This document shows, in pieces, positions 1-14,000 of a DNA stretch of 64,000 nt (its first letter is position 1; each line of letters begins with the position of its first letter). The translations under genes and the position numbers were made by a program. The notes under the pieces were generated by a model. That model was not told the DNA's origin and did not search any database. It worked only from the letters and a program-made list of their open reading frames with translations. This DNA is from Pyxicephalus adspersus (Eukaryota > Chordata > Amphibia > Anura > Pyxicephalidae): NCBI RefSeq assembly GCF_032062135.1, contig NC_092859.1, forward strand, positions 46,803,791-46,867,790. Reading direction: 5' to 3'.

Positions 1-849
1 CTCTTTTTAATCCAAATCCCTTAGCACCTTCTTCCTACTCAGCTTTTCCACTTTTGTCTGATGTGTGGACTTCTATAAAATGTGCTATTTACATCTAAAC
101 TCCAGGATAAGCAAATATTAGCCAGATATAAGAAGCATGTATATTTGTACTTCAACTTTTGGCGTGCTTTGTTTATTTCTTCCAGCTATGTAGAGTAATA
201 CACTGTGATACACTGCTAGTGTACAGATGCTTCCTACTGTATTCTGCACACAATTTGTACAGCACACCAATGATACCACTGCTACTTTTACAAGGTAATA
301 TCTGGGATTGTAAAATCTTTTTTTCTCTTTTTTCACACAAAGTATCTTTAAAACCAGTATTAGGCAAAAGTAGTGGTAAAAAAAGACGCGTGTGTAGCAT
401 TAACTAGTCATTTTTGGCATATTATTAAAACGTGCCATATTTTGAAATAGTAATATTAACCTCTGCTCAGTATGGAGTCTTTTTAAATATTTACATGTGA
501 TGATGTGCTGACCCATTAGCACACCTTACTTATAGTGCTTCTGAGTGTCCTGTGGATTTAGGACTGCAGCCTCTCAATAACTGTATACAAATACTGAATT
601 TTAAGGTTACATACATTAAAGCACACATCACTGCAGCAGATCAGGGTGCTGGGTAGGTATACCTGATAATTCTGGCATCCTGCAGATACTGGAAGTGTCC
701 TAAAGCCAAGTGAAGGAACCCTTGTTCCCTTTGGCTGCTGCTCTGTGTAGAGACTGTGGGCAGAGTGAACTCAGGCAGAGAGCTACAAAATGGGACAAGG
801 ATTACAAAGTAAGTTTTATACACTGACATTGGTGTACCCACCCAGAGAC

Positions 850-1095
850 TATTGACCACCAATAAATCTCTTCCGTACCCCACTAATCTTCATTGTACCT
901 CTCAAGCCCCTTCAACTGGCCAATGTAACCTAACAGCCCCCCACTGACCACCAATGTACTACTACAGCCCTCTAATTAAAGCCAAGGTACCCCTCTGTTG
1001 CCCGCCCGACTGACTGCCAAAGTACCCTTTCAGGTCCACACTGCCTAACTAACATACCCCCCAGTCCCCACTGTCCACCAATGTATCCCCCCTGC
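850..1095 (-). repeat. Degenerate minisatellite of the same motif, opposite orientation
   Basis: Motifs such as CCACTGACCACCAATGTAC (941-959), ATTGACCACCAATAAA (851), ACTGGCCAATGTAACC (about 915) and CACTGTCCACCAATGTATCC (1,067) are the reverse complement of the unit at 53.9-54.3 kb. Units are heavily diverged and unevenly spaced. Confidence 0.55.
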
Positions 1096-1695
1096 TGAGC
1101 AGCCCCCACTGTGTACTGTTGTTTTCCTCTGTCCTTGCTGGGCACTGTTTGTCTCCCCAATGGGAACTATTAGTCTTCCACTACCTTCAATGAGCACTTT
1201 TACTCCTTCTAACCCGTTACTGTTCTCCCCCACCTCTTGTTGGTAGCCCCACTGGGCCTTACTATACCCTCAAGCCCACTCTAAGTGCTATGAAACACTA
1301 TTGGTTTTTTGGTTTTACACCCATTGAAGAGCTACAGCCCCCCCCCAACACACACACCTCCTGCTGGGCATTATGTTCCAACCCCCTTTCTTGGCAATAC
1401 TGCGCCACTTTCTTAATTTTTTGTGACCTTGCCCGTTAGACACCAGCGTCAGGGTTTTTTATTCCCATGAGCACTTTTTTGTCCCGAATCTGGAAATTTT
1501 TATTTATTTTTTTGCCAAGGTTTAATATAGGTTGGTGATCTTATTCTATGTTATTACAAATAAGAGAATTGCCTGTATATAAAAAGTTTAGTTTAGGATT
1601 GGCTCACTTTTTTAAAATCTTTAATCCTAAGGCTGTTTTTCAGTTCTGTCAGACCACAGCACCCTAAGATTTGTAATTTTATATAATTTAGTATA

Positions 1696-1700
<5 letters not shown>

Positions 1701-1774
<74 letters not shown>
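1701..1774. repeat. (AT)n microsatellite, 74 bp
   Basis: Uninterrupted AT dinucleotides, preceded by a short imperfect TA-rich lead. Confidence 0.98.
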
Positions 1775-1778
<4 letters not shown>

Positions 1779-3343
1779 CTTTCTGGAAAATGTTCTGTAG
1801 GTGCAAAGATAGCAAAGAGCTTGGACATTTTTAAATCTTATTCAAGCAACTAGATAAATATTATCTTGCTTTCCACAACGTTTTTGTTGCAGCCAACAGT
1901 CTGAACCCGTGTTCTTTGCATTCAGCAGCTGTCATTGATTTTTGATATTTTCATTTAGTAGGTAAGGGCTGAAAAGCTCATTTGCTTTCTAGTAGCTAAA
2001 GGAAAACAGTTTGACAGAACGTTTAGAAAATAAAAGTTGTATTCATGGGTTTTCATGCATGCTTAATACAATAAAATGAACCTCATTTTGAATCACAAAT
2101 GAAATATATTTTGATTGCATTTACCAGACTTATCAAGTAAAAGACCTTTATTAGGTCTTTAAAAGATTCAGAATTTTATTTAAGTAGGTGAAAACAGTGA
2201 CCCTAACCCTAATATAGACCTTCTATGCCAGTGGTGGGGGTACAATTAAGCATCAAAGTGATAAGGAACAGGTCAATATAATATCTCATGTACACATTGT
2301 TCTGTGAAGTATCTCAGAGTCCCGACGCGGGGATTGAGTCTCTTCATGAGATTGCTGACATCCTTGACCAAATGGGAATATAGTGAACATCAGTGAATAT
2401 TCAATTTTGTGAAGAAAGGTAAAATCAAAACTTGAAGTAAAAGTTTGGACATTCTAGTTAAAGTTGTTAGAATAGCTTGGTGATGGGCTTTAGTTGTAGT
2501 CCCACTATAAACACGTATTTGTATTCAGATTTTAAATATCAGATGTTGTTGAATATATTATTTTGGTGTACCCATTAAGAGGTGGTTCCGTATATAAGCC
2601 ATGGGTGGTATATAGTAGTTTAAAACTTGGTGTATTCGGACATCTGAATTAGATTGCTAGTACTGTCTGTGGCTGCTATGTAGAGTTGGTACCGACAGCC
2701 AACGGGGTTCCTAATTAAAGCATCAGGTGGAAACTTAAAACATCGGGTGGAAAGTGGGAGTGCATCGATTGCACAAGTTGTCAAAAGTTTTAGTAGCAAT
2801 ATTGTTTGTTGTTTTAGCATGGATGGATTGGTAGCAGCGGTCCAAATGAGCTAAGCATTATAATATATGAATCTCATTGATGGAGTAGTTAAAATAAATA
2901 AAAAGCATTGGATAACACACAGGACCCTGTGCGTCACATACTATATAGTTGGAATAATACTTTATTAGAAGTACTTATAAATCTAGACCTACCAAGTTTG
3001 GATAAGAAACTGTGGCAGAAGCCAGAGTGGCTTGTTTCAATAATAGTTCTGTAGACCTTATTGAACTACATTTTACTGGCCAGAGGCATAATATATTTCT
3101 CTTTACATGATAACTGCAACCACGTTACCTGTCATTTTCCCTACAGACTGCACAGTACCTTGCTAAAAGGATCCACTGGTCCTCCCAACCATGGCCTTTA
3201 GGGTCCTGTGCACATCCTGCTTAGTTTCAAAAGAAGACCTGTTCTTTTAGGGAGCTCTCGGAAATCAGAAGACAGGCTGTACATTGAGCCTAAAGCTTAG
3301 CATTCTCCCATCTTCTTATAATTTCCTTTCTAAGATTCAGTTA

Positions 3344-3968
3344 AGCTACATACACACTTCCAATTATTATCGTTTGTAAACGAACGACGAATGATCCTGC
3401 ACGATATCTNNNNNNNNNNNNNNNNNNNNNNNNNNNNNNNNNNNNNNNNNNNNNNNNNNNNNNNNNNNNNNNNNNNNNNNNNNNNNNNNNNNNNNNNNNN
3501 NNNNNNNNNNNNNNNNNNNNNNNNNNNNNNNNNNNNNNNNNNNNNNNNNNNNNNNNNNNNNNNNNNNNNNNNNNNNNNNNNNNNNNNNNNNNNNNNNNNN
3601 NNNNNNNNNNNNNNNNNNNNNNNNNNNNNNNNNNNNNNNNNNNNNNNNNNNNNNNNNNNNNNNNNNNNNNNNNNNNNNNNNNNNNNNNNNNNNNNNNNNN
3701 NNNNNNNNNNNNNNNNNNNNNNNNNNNNNNNNNNNNNNNNNTTCATCGCGCATGCTCAGAACATGCACGATCACTGAACGACCGTACACACGATAGATGG
3801 TCAACGATCGTCGTCCAATCCGATCCGCCGGTCCGGACGTTCATTTCCAAGGACTATCCTCGTTCCTGGGCGTCGTTGGTTACTTTTTTTTACAAACGAT
3901 TTTTGGCCAATCGGTCGTTCGTTCGTCGTTCATTTCCAACGATAAAAATTGGACGTGTGTACGCAGCT
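3344..3968. mobile_element. Harbinger-like MITE of the same family, interrupted by an assembly gap
   Basis: The left end AGCTACATACACACTTCC and the right end, reading AGCTGCGTACACACGTCC on minus, are flanked by perfect TTA duplications (3,341-3,343 and 3,969-3,971). The visible parts (66 and 227 bases) align with the 424-bp copies at 14.8-15.7 kb but are more diverged. The middle is Ns. Confidence 0.78.
3410..3741. other. Assembly gap (332 Ns)
   Basis: A run of undetermined bases lies inside a palindrome-rich MITE. By alignment to the 424-bp copies only about 135-140 bases should be missing, so the gap length may be an estimate, or the locus may hold an extra insertion. Apparent long reading frames across it are artefacts. 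Confidence 0.99.
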
Positions 3969-5189
3969 TTACTATAGTCAAGAGGTGGAAATAAGTAAAC
4001 AGCTCTTTTCTTTAGAAATAAAAGAAGGAACCTGGATTATTCTAGACTTTGTATAGTGTTATCAAAATCGGCTTAGTTTAGTGTTGGCCTAAAAAAAAGA
4101 TTAAGCCTGACAGCAACCAATTTTAATGCAGACCTAAACTGAAAAAACACCAGGAGGTAGAACTATTTGACAAAAGAGACATGCAATAACAAACTTCATG
4201 GCTCCTGGTGGATTTTGGCCTAAACTCTAAACTACATGGTGCAGTTGTTTTAAAACCCTATCAATCAACGATTTGTTTGGCCACCAATGCATGTTTCAGG
4301 CAAAGAAAGGGTGAAATGATTCTTTAAGAAAATCATGTTAAAATTTTAGTCCACTAAACTACAGAAGAGGATACTCCTATGTATGATTACAATGGGGGTA
4401 TGTGACAGTTAGGGATTTCTTTTTTTACATTTGACTAGTAGAGCAGAGGGAGGGTATTGTATTTACACACAACATTAATCATGCTACCCTCCACCTACAC
4501 CTATTTATTGAGTTCTATTAAGGGTCTTTTCTTTAAAAATCAAACCTTTTTTTAGAACACAATGTATCCCAAAATTTTCCAATTATAAACAACATAATCT
4601 CAGTGCAGTCTTCTTTTGGACAAGCTGCTGTGGTCATTTACTCTCATTGACTGATCTAGATGCAAGATGTGAGAATGACTCCCTGTTAACTTTTGCATTT
4701 GTGGACTCACAGGTAATGTGTAATACATCAAAAAACAATTTTATCCTTCCTGTAGTGAACTGTTGCAAAAATACAGCTTGAGCTGACCACTGCAGACTAT
4801 TGCATGTGGGACATACACAAAAGGATTAGTGTGGGAATTGTCTGAACTGGTCTAAAACCACTGGAGAGGGGTAATGTGTATATACAGACCAGCTGGGGAA
4901 ACTAGTGTACGTAGTCTGTCATGATCTTTTTTCACACCTTTTCGAGTTCCAAGATCTTCAAGACTCTGTGAACTGGAGATCAAGAACAAAAAAAGATATT
5001 TAAATTCTGTTCCCAAGTTACAATTAAAATATTTCATTTTGGTATTGTTATTGCAATGTAAACATGTTTTCTTCATATTTAAATGTGTTATTATTAAATA
5101 GAATTTATAAGGCTACATATTGCATAATTATTGTTATTTAGATAAACATGAAAAATGGCATATATAGATTTCATGTTTATGATTTGCAA

Positions 5190-5203
5190 CCAGCAGATGG
5201 CAC
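5190..5203 (+). promoter_or_regulatory. CTCF-like motif
   Basis: CCAGCAGATGGCAC fits the CTCF core CCASYAGRKGGCRS at every position. Orientation is plus, opposite to the protocadherin. Confidence 0.4.
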
Positions 5204-5733
5204 ACTAACCAGATACTCTTAACTGCTTTAGAATACTAAACTGAACAGATGAAGCTTAAACTTCACAGCTAAATGATTCAATAGACTCACTCCCCATTCC
5301 TTTCTTGCCCAGCATGGCTCATTGCCGACTTTCCTTTAAAGCTCGTCTTTAAAAAAAAAACAAATTTAAAGTAATGCTTTATCAACACACCTTCACAATG
5401 CTCCTGCTCTGTAATGTGCCACAGCAAACCATAGTACATAATGTACAATGTAGGTATATTACAACGCTTCATGCACTAAACCATGGACATTGCAGTGCAG
5501 TGCTTTGTGCCATTAACCTGTCCTAACATGAAAATACATCATCATGGATAAAGCATGATCTTTGTGAAACATAGCATCCACAAGGCTTTTATTTAAATTG
5601 CCAGACTTCACACACACTCATAAAAGTAAAGGAATGATGGAAGGCATGGAAGACAACCTCCATGCCCAGTCTCATAAGACTATACATTGACCCAGGAATA
5701 GCCACTTCTATTTTTCCCCATATCTATTAGCTA

Positions 5734-5757
5734 GAACATTTACTATAGTAAATGTTC
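5734..5757. repeat. Perfect 24-bp palindrome
   Basis: GAACATTTACTA is followed directly by its reverse complement with no loop. Confidence 0.9.
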
Positions 5758-7011
5758 ATAATGTAGTTCTCAGTATTAGCATTTATAGTAAAGATTATGG
5801 AGATCTCTTTAAAGTCAAATTTTTTAAACAGATAACAATACAATATGATAAAAGTTTCGACTCATGTCCTCTCTGATATATATGTTTTATATGACTAATT
5901 CATATAAAGTCATAAATCTAACACTTAAAATAAATAAACAGGAAATAGAGAAATGTTTCCAATAGAGACCCAAGCAGAAGTCTAAACTCTCCCCTGCCCT
6001 ATATTGTTCTAAAATAAAAATGGCAAAATTTGGGCTTTACCAGCATGAGGAGTTTAAAAACCTTTTAAAAAGCATCCACATTTGAACGAGTAACCCATGA
6101 CATAAACACAATTTAGTAATAATTAGGAACAGAAGAACATTTTTGTATGGCATAAATGGTTAAGAAATTTTGTTCTATGGTCCAATATTTAGGCTTTTGC
6201 AGCGTTCTGGAACGTCATCTTAAAATTCACCTCAACCACTAAGCTCTACACCTTTACATATGGATAAATTATGATAGTATGTGAGGCTAACAGAACTGTG
6301 AATATTCCACAAAATGGAAACTCAAACTCAAATGTTTAGCAGGTATTAAGCTTTCATATCAGGACTCACAAAACTTTCTCGCTGCAACATTCTTTGTGCC
6401 TAACAGCTGCCAATATAGGAATAAGAACAGGGTAAAGTTTAATAGAATACTCCAGAGTTTTCATTTGTTTCATTTTTTTACATGCATTAGTTTATAAAGT
6501 AATTTTTTCTAACATTTTTATATTGTGACTCAGCAGCAGTGGTGTAACTTTAGGCAACCCACGCAGCTTCAAGGGAACCTAGGAGTGGGGAGACCCACCT
6601 AGAGGTTGCTGGGGAAACAAATACATGTATGTTAGGATAACACTGATCCAATTCAGAAACAGAGATCTGAAATCTCTATTATAAAAGAGCTGCACAGAAA
6701 GTGTATGGGATCATGTTGTTGGAATCAGTAACCCCCCCCCCCAACACACACACATAAGATCTGCGACAAATTTTACTACTCTCAGAGTCTGATCATTATT
6801 TTTAATTTTAGCTCTCCACCAGGCACAAATTTGTGCAAATAACGTCAGTACAAAAATCAAAAAAGTTTGAATTAGGGTTACATAGTAATTTTTCACAGGA
6901 GCCATAACAGTTAAAACAGTAGTTTAGAATTTACACCAAAGCCTTACAATGTTATACTAAAAAAGATCAGTAGATGCCAAAATACCCTGTCGAGCTACTG
7001 GAATAATTTAA

Positions 7012-7177
7012 AGGGGAACTAAACTCACCTCTCCTTGCGCCATTACAAGTGCATGCACAGCTTACTATACATTATACAGAAGATTGCCCATGAAAGGTTT
7101 GCTTTATTGCCGAACAGATATTAGCCTGTCCATTCTGCAATAGCTGCCTGCCTGTATTTTTTAGGTTTAGTACCACT
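7012..7177. mobile_element. Short TTAA-flanked MITE (166 bp)
   Basis: TTAA precedes (7,008-7,011) and follows (7,178-7,181) a unit whose ends are imperfect inverted repeats, AGGGGAACTAAAC and AGTGGTACTAAAC. TTAA duplications are typical of piggyBac and Kolobok elements. I cannot choose between them. Confidence 0.65.
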
Positions 7178-7673
7178 TTAAAACTTGCCTTCAGGCACAA
7201 AAACTTCCATGAACATATATTTCTTAATAGCCACAAAAATATAAATTAACTTTATTAAATTAAGCATTAAATACTTTTATAGTATTTGTAGTAGTGACAC
7301 CATCACTGGTGGAGGTGTACCTTTTAGAAGGGACCCAGCAGGCCCACCCACCCCAGGCTAAATATAGAACACTAGATGAGGGTGCAGACACCCAGTCACT
7401 CTGCACAAACAAAGAGAGAAGTGATGCCTGGTCATTATAGGAAAGTGCAGCACATAGACAAGCATATTCTGAATTTCAGCTTTAAAGTTTATTACCTGCA
7501 CTGTATGCAATTTTTCTCTAGCTATTTTTATCCACAACACTGAGCCCTAATAGTCTACTAACTGCTCTAGAAGGCGAGCTCTCCTTCAACCTATCAATGT
7601 TTTGCCATAAATGATGTTAAAATATATGTCAAACCAAAATATTTTTTTCTACTTCTGGAACCACTAAGTAAAG

Positions 7674-8007
7674 CAAACCTCAGCAAACTCCAGCCTTTAG
7701 GCCAGATACAGCCTAGCCAGTAGTCCGTACCGGCCTAACACCCCCCCTGGTCGATCGGCTAATCCCGGTCGGCAGGTGTCGGCAACCAGCATGCGGGTCT
7801 TGAGCCTCTTTGTTATGCCTCCCGCCGCCGGGGTAAGGGGACATTACCTCCCCTTCGTATGCATTGCAGAGGAGAGGGATTTCCCTTAAGGGGGTTCCTA
7901 GTGGGGGGGGAGAGCCATCAGGGCGGGACTCGAAAGGGAGTCCGGCCTAGTGTGCCTTCTTGACCTCCTGAAATAGCCTAGTGGCCAAAAAAGTTTGCTG
8001 ACCCTTG
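7674..8007. mobile_element. hAT-type non-autonomous element (334 bp) with intact target duplication
   Basis: Flanked by the 8-bp duplication AAGTAAAG (7,666-7,673 and 8,008-8,015). Terminal inverted repeats are CAAACCTCAGCAAACT and CAAGGGTCAGCAAACT, the TCAGCAAACT motif of hAT-Charlie-type ends. The interior is GC- and CpG-rich against an AT-rich background, with CGTATGCATTGCAG at about 7,857-7,870. No transposase is encoded. Confidence 0.85.
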
Positions 8008-8015
8008 AAGTAAAG

Positions 8016-11000
8016 ATTAGAACTCATGTCTAGTTACTACTGTGAAATCTGGCTCAGTTTAAAGGATTTACACTCACTTTCTGTTCTGCTGACAATGTTT
8101 TACCAAACAGAAAGTAAGAGAAAATCTGCAGCAGAAGTACAATCATTTCCTGTCAATATTTGTTGGAAAGATAACCCCCAAACCACGAAAAGTGTTTTAG
8201 CTGAACATCCATTTTAAGACCAAAAACTACTGCCCTAAATGACACTGGCAGATGTCCAAGAGGTTGCTTGGGCCCCATTTTAATTTTGCCATGGAGATCA
8301 ATAAATGGTAGTTGTGCCCCAGCTCAGCAAAATAGTAAAAAACAGAATTGCTTTAATCGCACCACCTACTGGTTGCATGCAGTAAACATGGAAAATATTC
8401 ATATGCAATATGAAGTGACTACAAACAGTATATTTAGTCTTTTTTGTCAAAATCAAATCAATCAACATGAACAAAGAAAAAAATTTGCACAAAACAATTC
8501 ATTCTAACATTTAAAGAGATACTAGGCAAGCATTAGTGTCCATTCTTTCTAAATACAGCAAATTCATTACAGTTCTCTGGCATGGTCATCCCCATATTCC
8601 CTCTTTTTAAATAGAAAAAGGGGTCCTGAGCAAAATATATGTTTTGGGCAGATTGTGGTAATTTTTAATGGTTACAGTGGAAGTCAGATAGTGTGTTTAG
8701 TCCTAATAGGACTCTGGAGTGTAGCAAGGTAAAGAGTGGGTGGGTTTCCTGGATACCAATCAACAACAAGTTTTGTACCTGCATAGCAAACCACAGATGC
8801 TTTATAACAGGTGGGGCTCTCAGTATGGAAGAGAATGGTAATGAAGCCAACAGCAGAATGTTCCACACACAGCTGAATTAACCATTCAGCCAAACATATT
8901 TGAAAATTCTATGTGGGAAGGAAGAATGGTAATTTTAAAACAATATTTAAAAAATATCTTATACATTAATGTGTTCCTGCTCTTAAACTAATCTTAAAAG
9001 GTTGTGATACTTGTGCCATATATTTCTCGTTTAAATCTAATCTCCTCCACTACCTATAGTTCTTCTTTAAAAGAATGAAGCACAGTACCCACCTTGACCA
9101 CCACCCTTTTTCATACCCTTATGCTGTTTAAAGTATATTTTTATAGTTTTGGATAGGGAAGGGAAAGATTAGGATGCCTGTCAGGTTTTAATACATGCAT
9201 CCCGGTTATGTAGATTTACTTTGTATATTTGTTATGTTGGCTGCTGTCACCAGGGCTGAATGTGCCTCTGGAACTGAAATATAGTCAAAATCTTCCAAAA
9301 GGGGCACTTCATCCCACAACAACTGCTTAGGAAGGGGCTTTTCTATCAACTTTGGAGATTTTTCTATTGAGTTTACAGAACAGGAACTAAGGAACATTTT
9401 TGGAATGGGACACAGATAACAAAAAACCTGATCAAGTTTTCTCTTATCTATCCAAAAAAGTATTGCATTTACTTTACTTTCTAGCCACGCACATGGAATA
9501 CGTGTAAAAAGCTTCCCTCCAATTTAAATTGATTGCAATTTCTTTATTGAAGGCTAGTTAAATAATAGATAAAATAAAAAAAGTAGCCATGTCACTTTTC
9601 ATATAGCTCCCTGTTCTTTAGCTTGTATGAGTAGAGATTGCCAAATTCAGAACCCGTATGCTGTTTCTAGCTATTAGCACGTATTCTAACAACCCTTTGC
9701 ACAGTGAAAAACATTTTATAGTACAATCATTATTAATCATACCGTTCCATGTGTAATTATTATGCATTATTCATACAGTGCCAGAGAATGCATTGTCTTT
9801 TATTAAAAGGCAAATGACAATAGCGCTGAATAAATATACCTTTTGAGGCCTGGTTTCTGTGTCTTCTGCGGTGACCAGTCAGTATTGGGAAGCTTTATCT
9901 ATAAAAACAAAGCAGGACAGAACAATGAAATCATACACATAACCTATGTGTTCCTCCCCAGAGAGTGTTCTTTGAATTTTGCTTAGAATAGTGTTTTCCT
10001 AGCTCCAGTCTCTTAGTGACCCCCAACTGGCAAGATTTTTAGCATATCTCTGCATGAGACCAATTTGCATACACTCATCCTTAATTACATTTAAATGGAG
10101 ATGATTTGCAGGTGGCTTGGTTATAATGAAAATCTGATGTGTTTTAGAAAAGCCCTGTATAAAAGATAATAGCAAAATGCATAAAGAATTACAGCAGCCA
10201 GGTATTGGAAGGTAAGAAATAATGGAATTAATGCCCAACTTGCTGCCAAGGAGTCACATAAAACTCTTTATTTGTTGTCCTGCGATCCAACTCCAAGTCA
10301 TTTGTAGTAGGATTGGAAGCAGTGATTTGCAAATGGGCTGTAGTGGAAGTGATCACTGGCTGTTTCTTGTCACATGTTTTTAATATCTCCTACAGCATCC
10401 ACACCTATAGCATATCCACAGAATTTTTTTCTAAAAGCTCTAATAATAAGTTGCCATTTCTTATAAAGAGAAACGCTCGAGGCCTCCTATAGTTTGTAGT
10501 TTGACCACTATTGGTCTAAGGACATTTATGTCTGGATACCTTCTACTGGAAGCATATGTCAAAGCTTTATAACACATTGCTGCTTTTAGGCATTTATAGG
10601 CACTAAAAAACAAGAACACAGGAAAGATTGGAATTTATAACCAGCATCCCTGTGCTGTGTGTCAATTGCTGCTTAGCAAGTTTTTATAATAGCCTGTGTC
10701 CCCAAGGACTGTTTTTATACTTGGCCTCATAAAAGTGAGAGCATTCCCCCTCCAAAAAAAAACAAAACTTAAAAACACAGGTTCTTATTCCCACACAGGC
10801 ATGTGAACTTTAAACAAACATGTTTAAAAAGAATAACATGTGTAATGGAAAACACAGAGTCAAAGTAAAACTGTTGAATTACCAATATAAAAACACCTAA
10901 AAGTGTAATGGAGAAAATTGGTTTCACAAAGCAACAAACCAGGTTTGATTGTTTTGTTAGTCAAATAGAGAAATGTCAAGTTAATTGGCTCTCATGAGAA

Positions 11001-14000
11001 ACATCCTTTTTTTTTTCTTTTTTCCACTTAAAAAAAAGCTTCCATATTTTCTACAATCTAATCAAATTATAGGCTAATCAAATAGGTGCTATAGTTTTAG
11101 AATACTCATATACTAATATACCTTGGTAAATCAAGTTTCCAAAAATAATCAGTTTTTCCTCTTTCTTCTTCTGTCCACTCAGAGCTGTACAGGGATCTTT
11201 AACCTTTTGCCGTTTCAAATTTACTGCCTGGTGGCTGCTAAGACATCTGCAGACATCTTCAAACACAGGTGTATTTATATCAAAGAAAAAATCCGCAGAA
11301 GTACTTTGATGTGCCTCGCTCCCAGATCAGAGCTCCTAGTTCACAGTCTTTCTATTACACTAAACTAAATCACAGCCTGTCCCTTTCATAATGTACACTA
11401 TCTGTCCCTATCATAATACATTTTCATCCTGATTTATCATACATCTTTCAAACAAAGTTAACTTTAAACGGCTAAATAACATGAATACTTAGAACCAAAT
11501 GAAAAATCCGAAAAGCAAGGATTTTCATGATCAAAAAAAAGGTCATTTGAAATGGACTTGTTGCCCGAACTACCTTTGCAATTTAGAAACAATTGGTAGC
11601 TATTACTGCTTATTAATACAGATAAGCATAAGTGTTTCTACATATGTGGACTACATATAGAAGGTTGTTGGGATGATCAGTTACAACAGGTGAACAGTTA
11701 TAATCACTGTGTATAGCGTTTTCTTATTTCCTTAATTGTTGTTAGCGCTTTTAAAAAATAACTGGCCTCTGGGGAAGTATGTGTTTATCCACTGTAGTTT
11801 GCTCAAATAGGTATTATGAGTGAAGATAACAGTCATTTATGTTTGTTTTTTATCTTTATAGCAACCGGGAGAGGCTTTGGTAAAGTGTTATTTAGTGTTG
11901 GTTGAAACCCATAACTGGTTGTGCCAAATATACAAACAGTTCTTTTATTCTATTAAACAGAAATTCAAGAAGTTGGCAGAACCACAAAGGAGTGTTAGAA
12001 GAGTATGTTGATTCCCTGCTCAACCAATGCTCTCCACAAACACCTACCACTAATGTTAAAGTAAAAAAAAATTCCAGTATATAGTGAAAATTAGTATTAC
12101 AGTGGATTAGTGTCTCTCCTTCGATCCCCATGTGACATTGCTGGTGCCAGGCAATTGGCTATGCCAACACCCAGCACTGCATTATTGATATGAGCCACAT
12201 GCTGCCTAAATCCCATAGTCCTCTGAATGGAGCAATGGGCAGGTGGGAGATGATTTAAATATGTCTGCTGCTCTGCCTTGCATGTTCACTTCTATACGTA
12301 GGTCTTTAATAAATATCAGGTCTTTGTCATTAGTATTTAATGTATAAATAATATTCCAATTAAAGTATTTCCAAAACACCAAAACTTGATTTTACAGTTT
12401 TGGATTGAGTAAATAAGGGTTAAAGAGCTTACAAGGTCTTTGTTTTCCATTTTTGTCCTATCTGGAAGTGAGAAAACACACATTTCCAGTGGAAGAATTT
12501 TAATCTATGTTTTGGTGATATTCCAAAATCTGGTTTTCTCATATACTTTAACTCTTGCTGACAATGAACACCAGAATAAACAGAGGGGGCAAACCCTTCC
12601 CCACTCTTACAAAAATTAAATAAAGTTCTGGCTATAGGTACTGGTGGTATTACAATGTGCTAGTCATACCGATGTTGTTACCTTTCTTTGGACCTCTTAC
12701 TAGTTTAATATGGAGGACTTAATATAAACTCCTTCCCCTAAACCCATGGAGAGCAGAGCATGGGATGGGTTTCACTGCCACTTGCCATAAATATGCAGCA
12801 TAAGTATTATACTTTGGCATTAGGACTGCACCACAGACACACCAAAAGTAATGCACCTTCATAGAAGTACCACTTGAAAGTGAGATTTTAGGTTTACTGC
12901 AACGGCATACTATCCCATGACGTATATTACCATGGCTGTCAACTGCCATGTAGCTCAAAGTAAAAGATTTATTTTATGTAATACAAGTCTGCAGTTGGGT
13001 AAAACATTCTGCAGTATGACTAGTAAATTAAAAAATTGATTTCTTTACATTAGATGATTTAAAATAATAAGTTGTACTTAAATATTCAGCTTTTGATGAT
13101 ATTCTGCTTTTACCATAGTTATAAATAATCTTCATTTACCAATTGAGCTGAAAGCCGGCTCAGTGTATCCACCGAACTATTCCTGTAAGCTTCTTGCTTT
13201 TTTCTTCTAAATGAGACATCAAGTGTAAAGCTGTAACATGGTGTTCTAAATTGCCATTTTACTGCAAATAATGCATTTATAAATGAATGCAAGTATTTCT
13301 TTCATGGAGTTGAAAAAATTGATGCTTCTCTGTGTTATTTGACAACCATTAATTCTGATTCATGTGGCTTTATATTTGCACAAAAATGAAATTGGGTAAT
13401 GAAACAATTCCAAATAGATGATAAATAACAAAACACTGCCATCTAGTGGTAGATATGACAGGCCCGATTTGTACCACTCTTAGGCAGAGCTTTAAAAAGG
13501 TCAGTAAAATTGCTATCAAGCCATATAATTTTAAATTAAATTAATTACATCCACACAATCCAATTAACAGCTTTCGCACATCCTTTTCAAAAATAATCCT
13601 GCTAATTATGTTATCAAATAATTTGCTGTCGCACATATGGGGGACATATGCTAAAAAAGTACAAAATAAACTTGATTTGAGCAGCTGCCAATATTCTATA
13701 TCTAGCCATCAGGATAAAATGTCATATTTTATTTAAATTCCTGCTGATATGCAGTTTTAAACATATCAGTCAGGAAAGTGATTACTACATTCAGCAAGTT
13801 TATATATAAATACATTAATCAACTTATGCATTAAAATATGACTGTTAGCAAATAGAAGCCTGATGATTAAAAGAAACCAGTAAGTAAAAGCTGCAATTAC
13901 GAACTTTTCATTTTTAAAATGCTAGTTGCGTGGCTCCTGTGCTGATCCAATAGAATTACTTCTTGAGTTACTGACCTTTAAAAAGTATGCAGATCAGTAC

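Larger units (their letters stand above)
1..3340. other. Non-coding, AT-rich
   Basis: Apart from the minisatellite and the (AT)n tract listed separately I see no exon, RNA gene or intact element. Probably deep intron or 3' flank of the protocadherin locus. Confidence 0.6.
3972..7007. other. Non-coding
   Basis: Holds only a CTCF-like motif, a perfect palindrome and small homopolymer runs (C/CA run near 6,731). No exon with splice sites and coding bias was found. Confidence 0.6.

Noticed and set aside
2140..2163. Small hairpin AAAGACCT/AGGTCTTT
   Set aside because: An 8-bp stem in AT-rich DNA is expected by chance and has no supporting context.
2197..2213. Telomere-like CCCTAACCCTAA
   Set aside because: Only two units; too short for an interstitial telomeric repeat.
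3330..3804. Long frames across the N run
   Set aside because: They consist mostly of undetermined residues.
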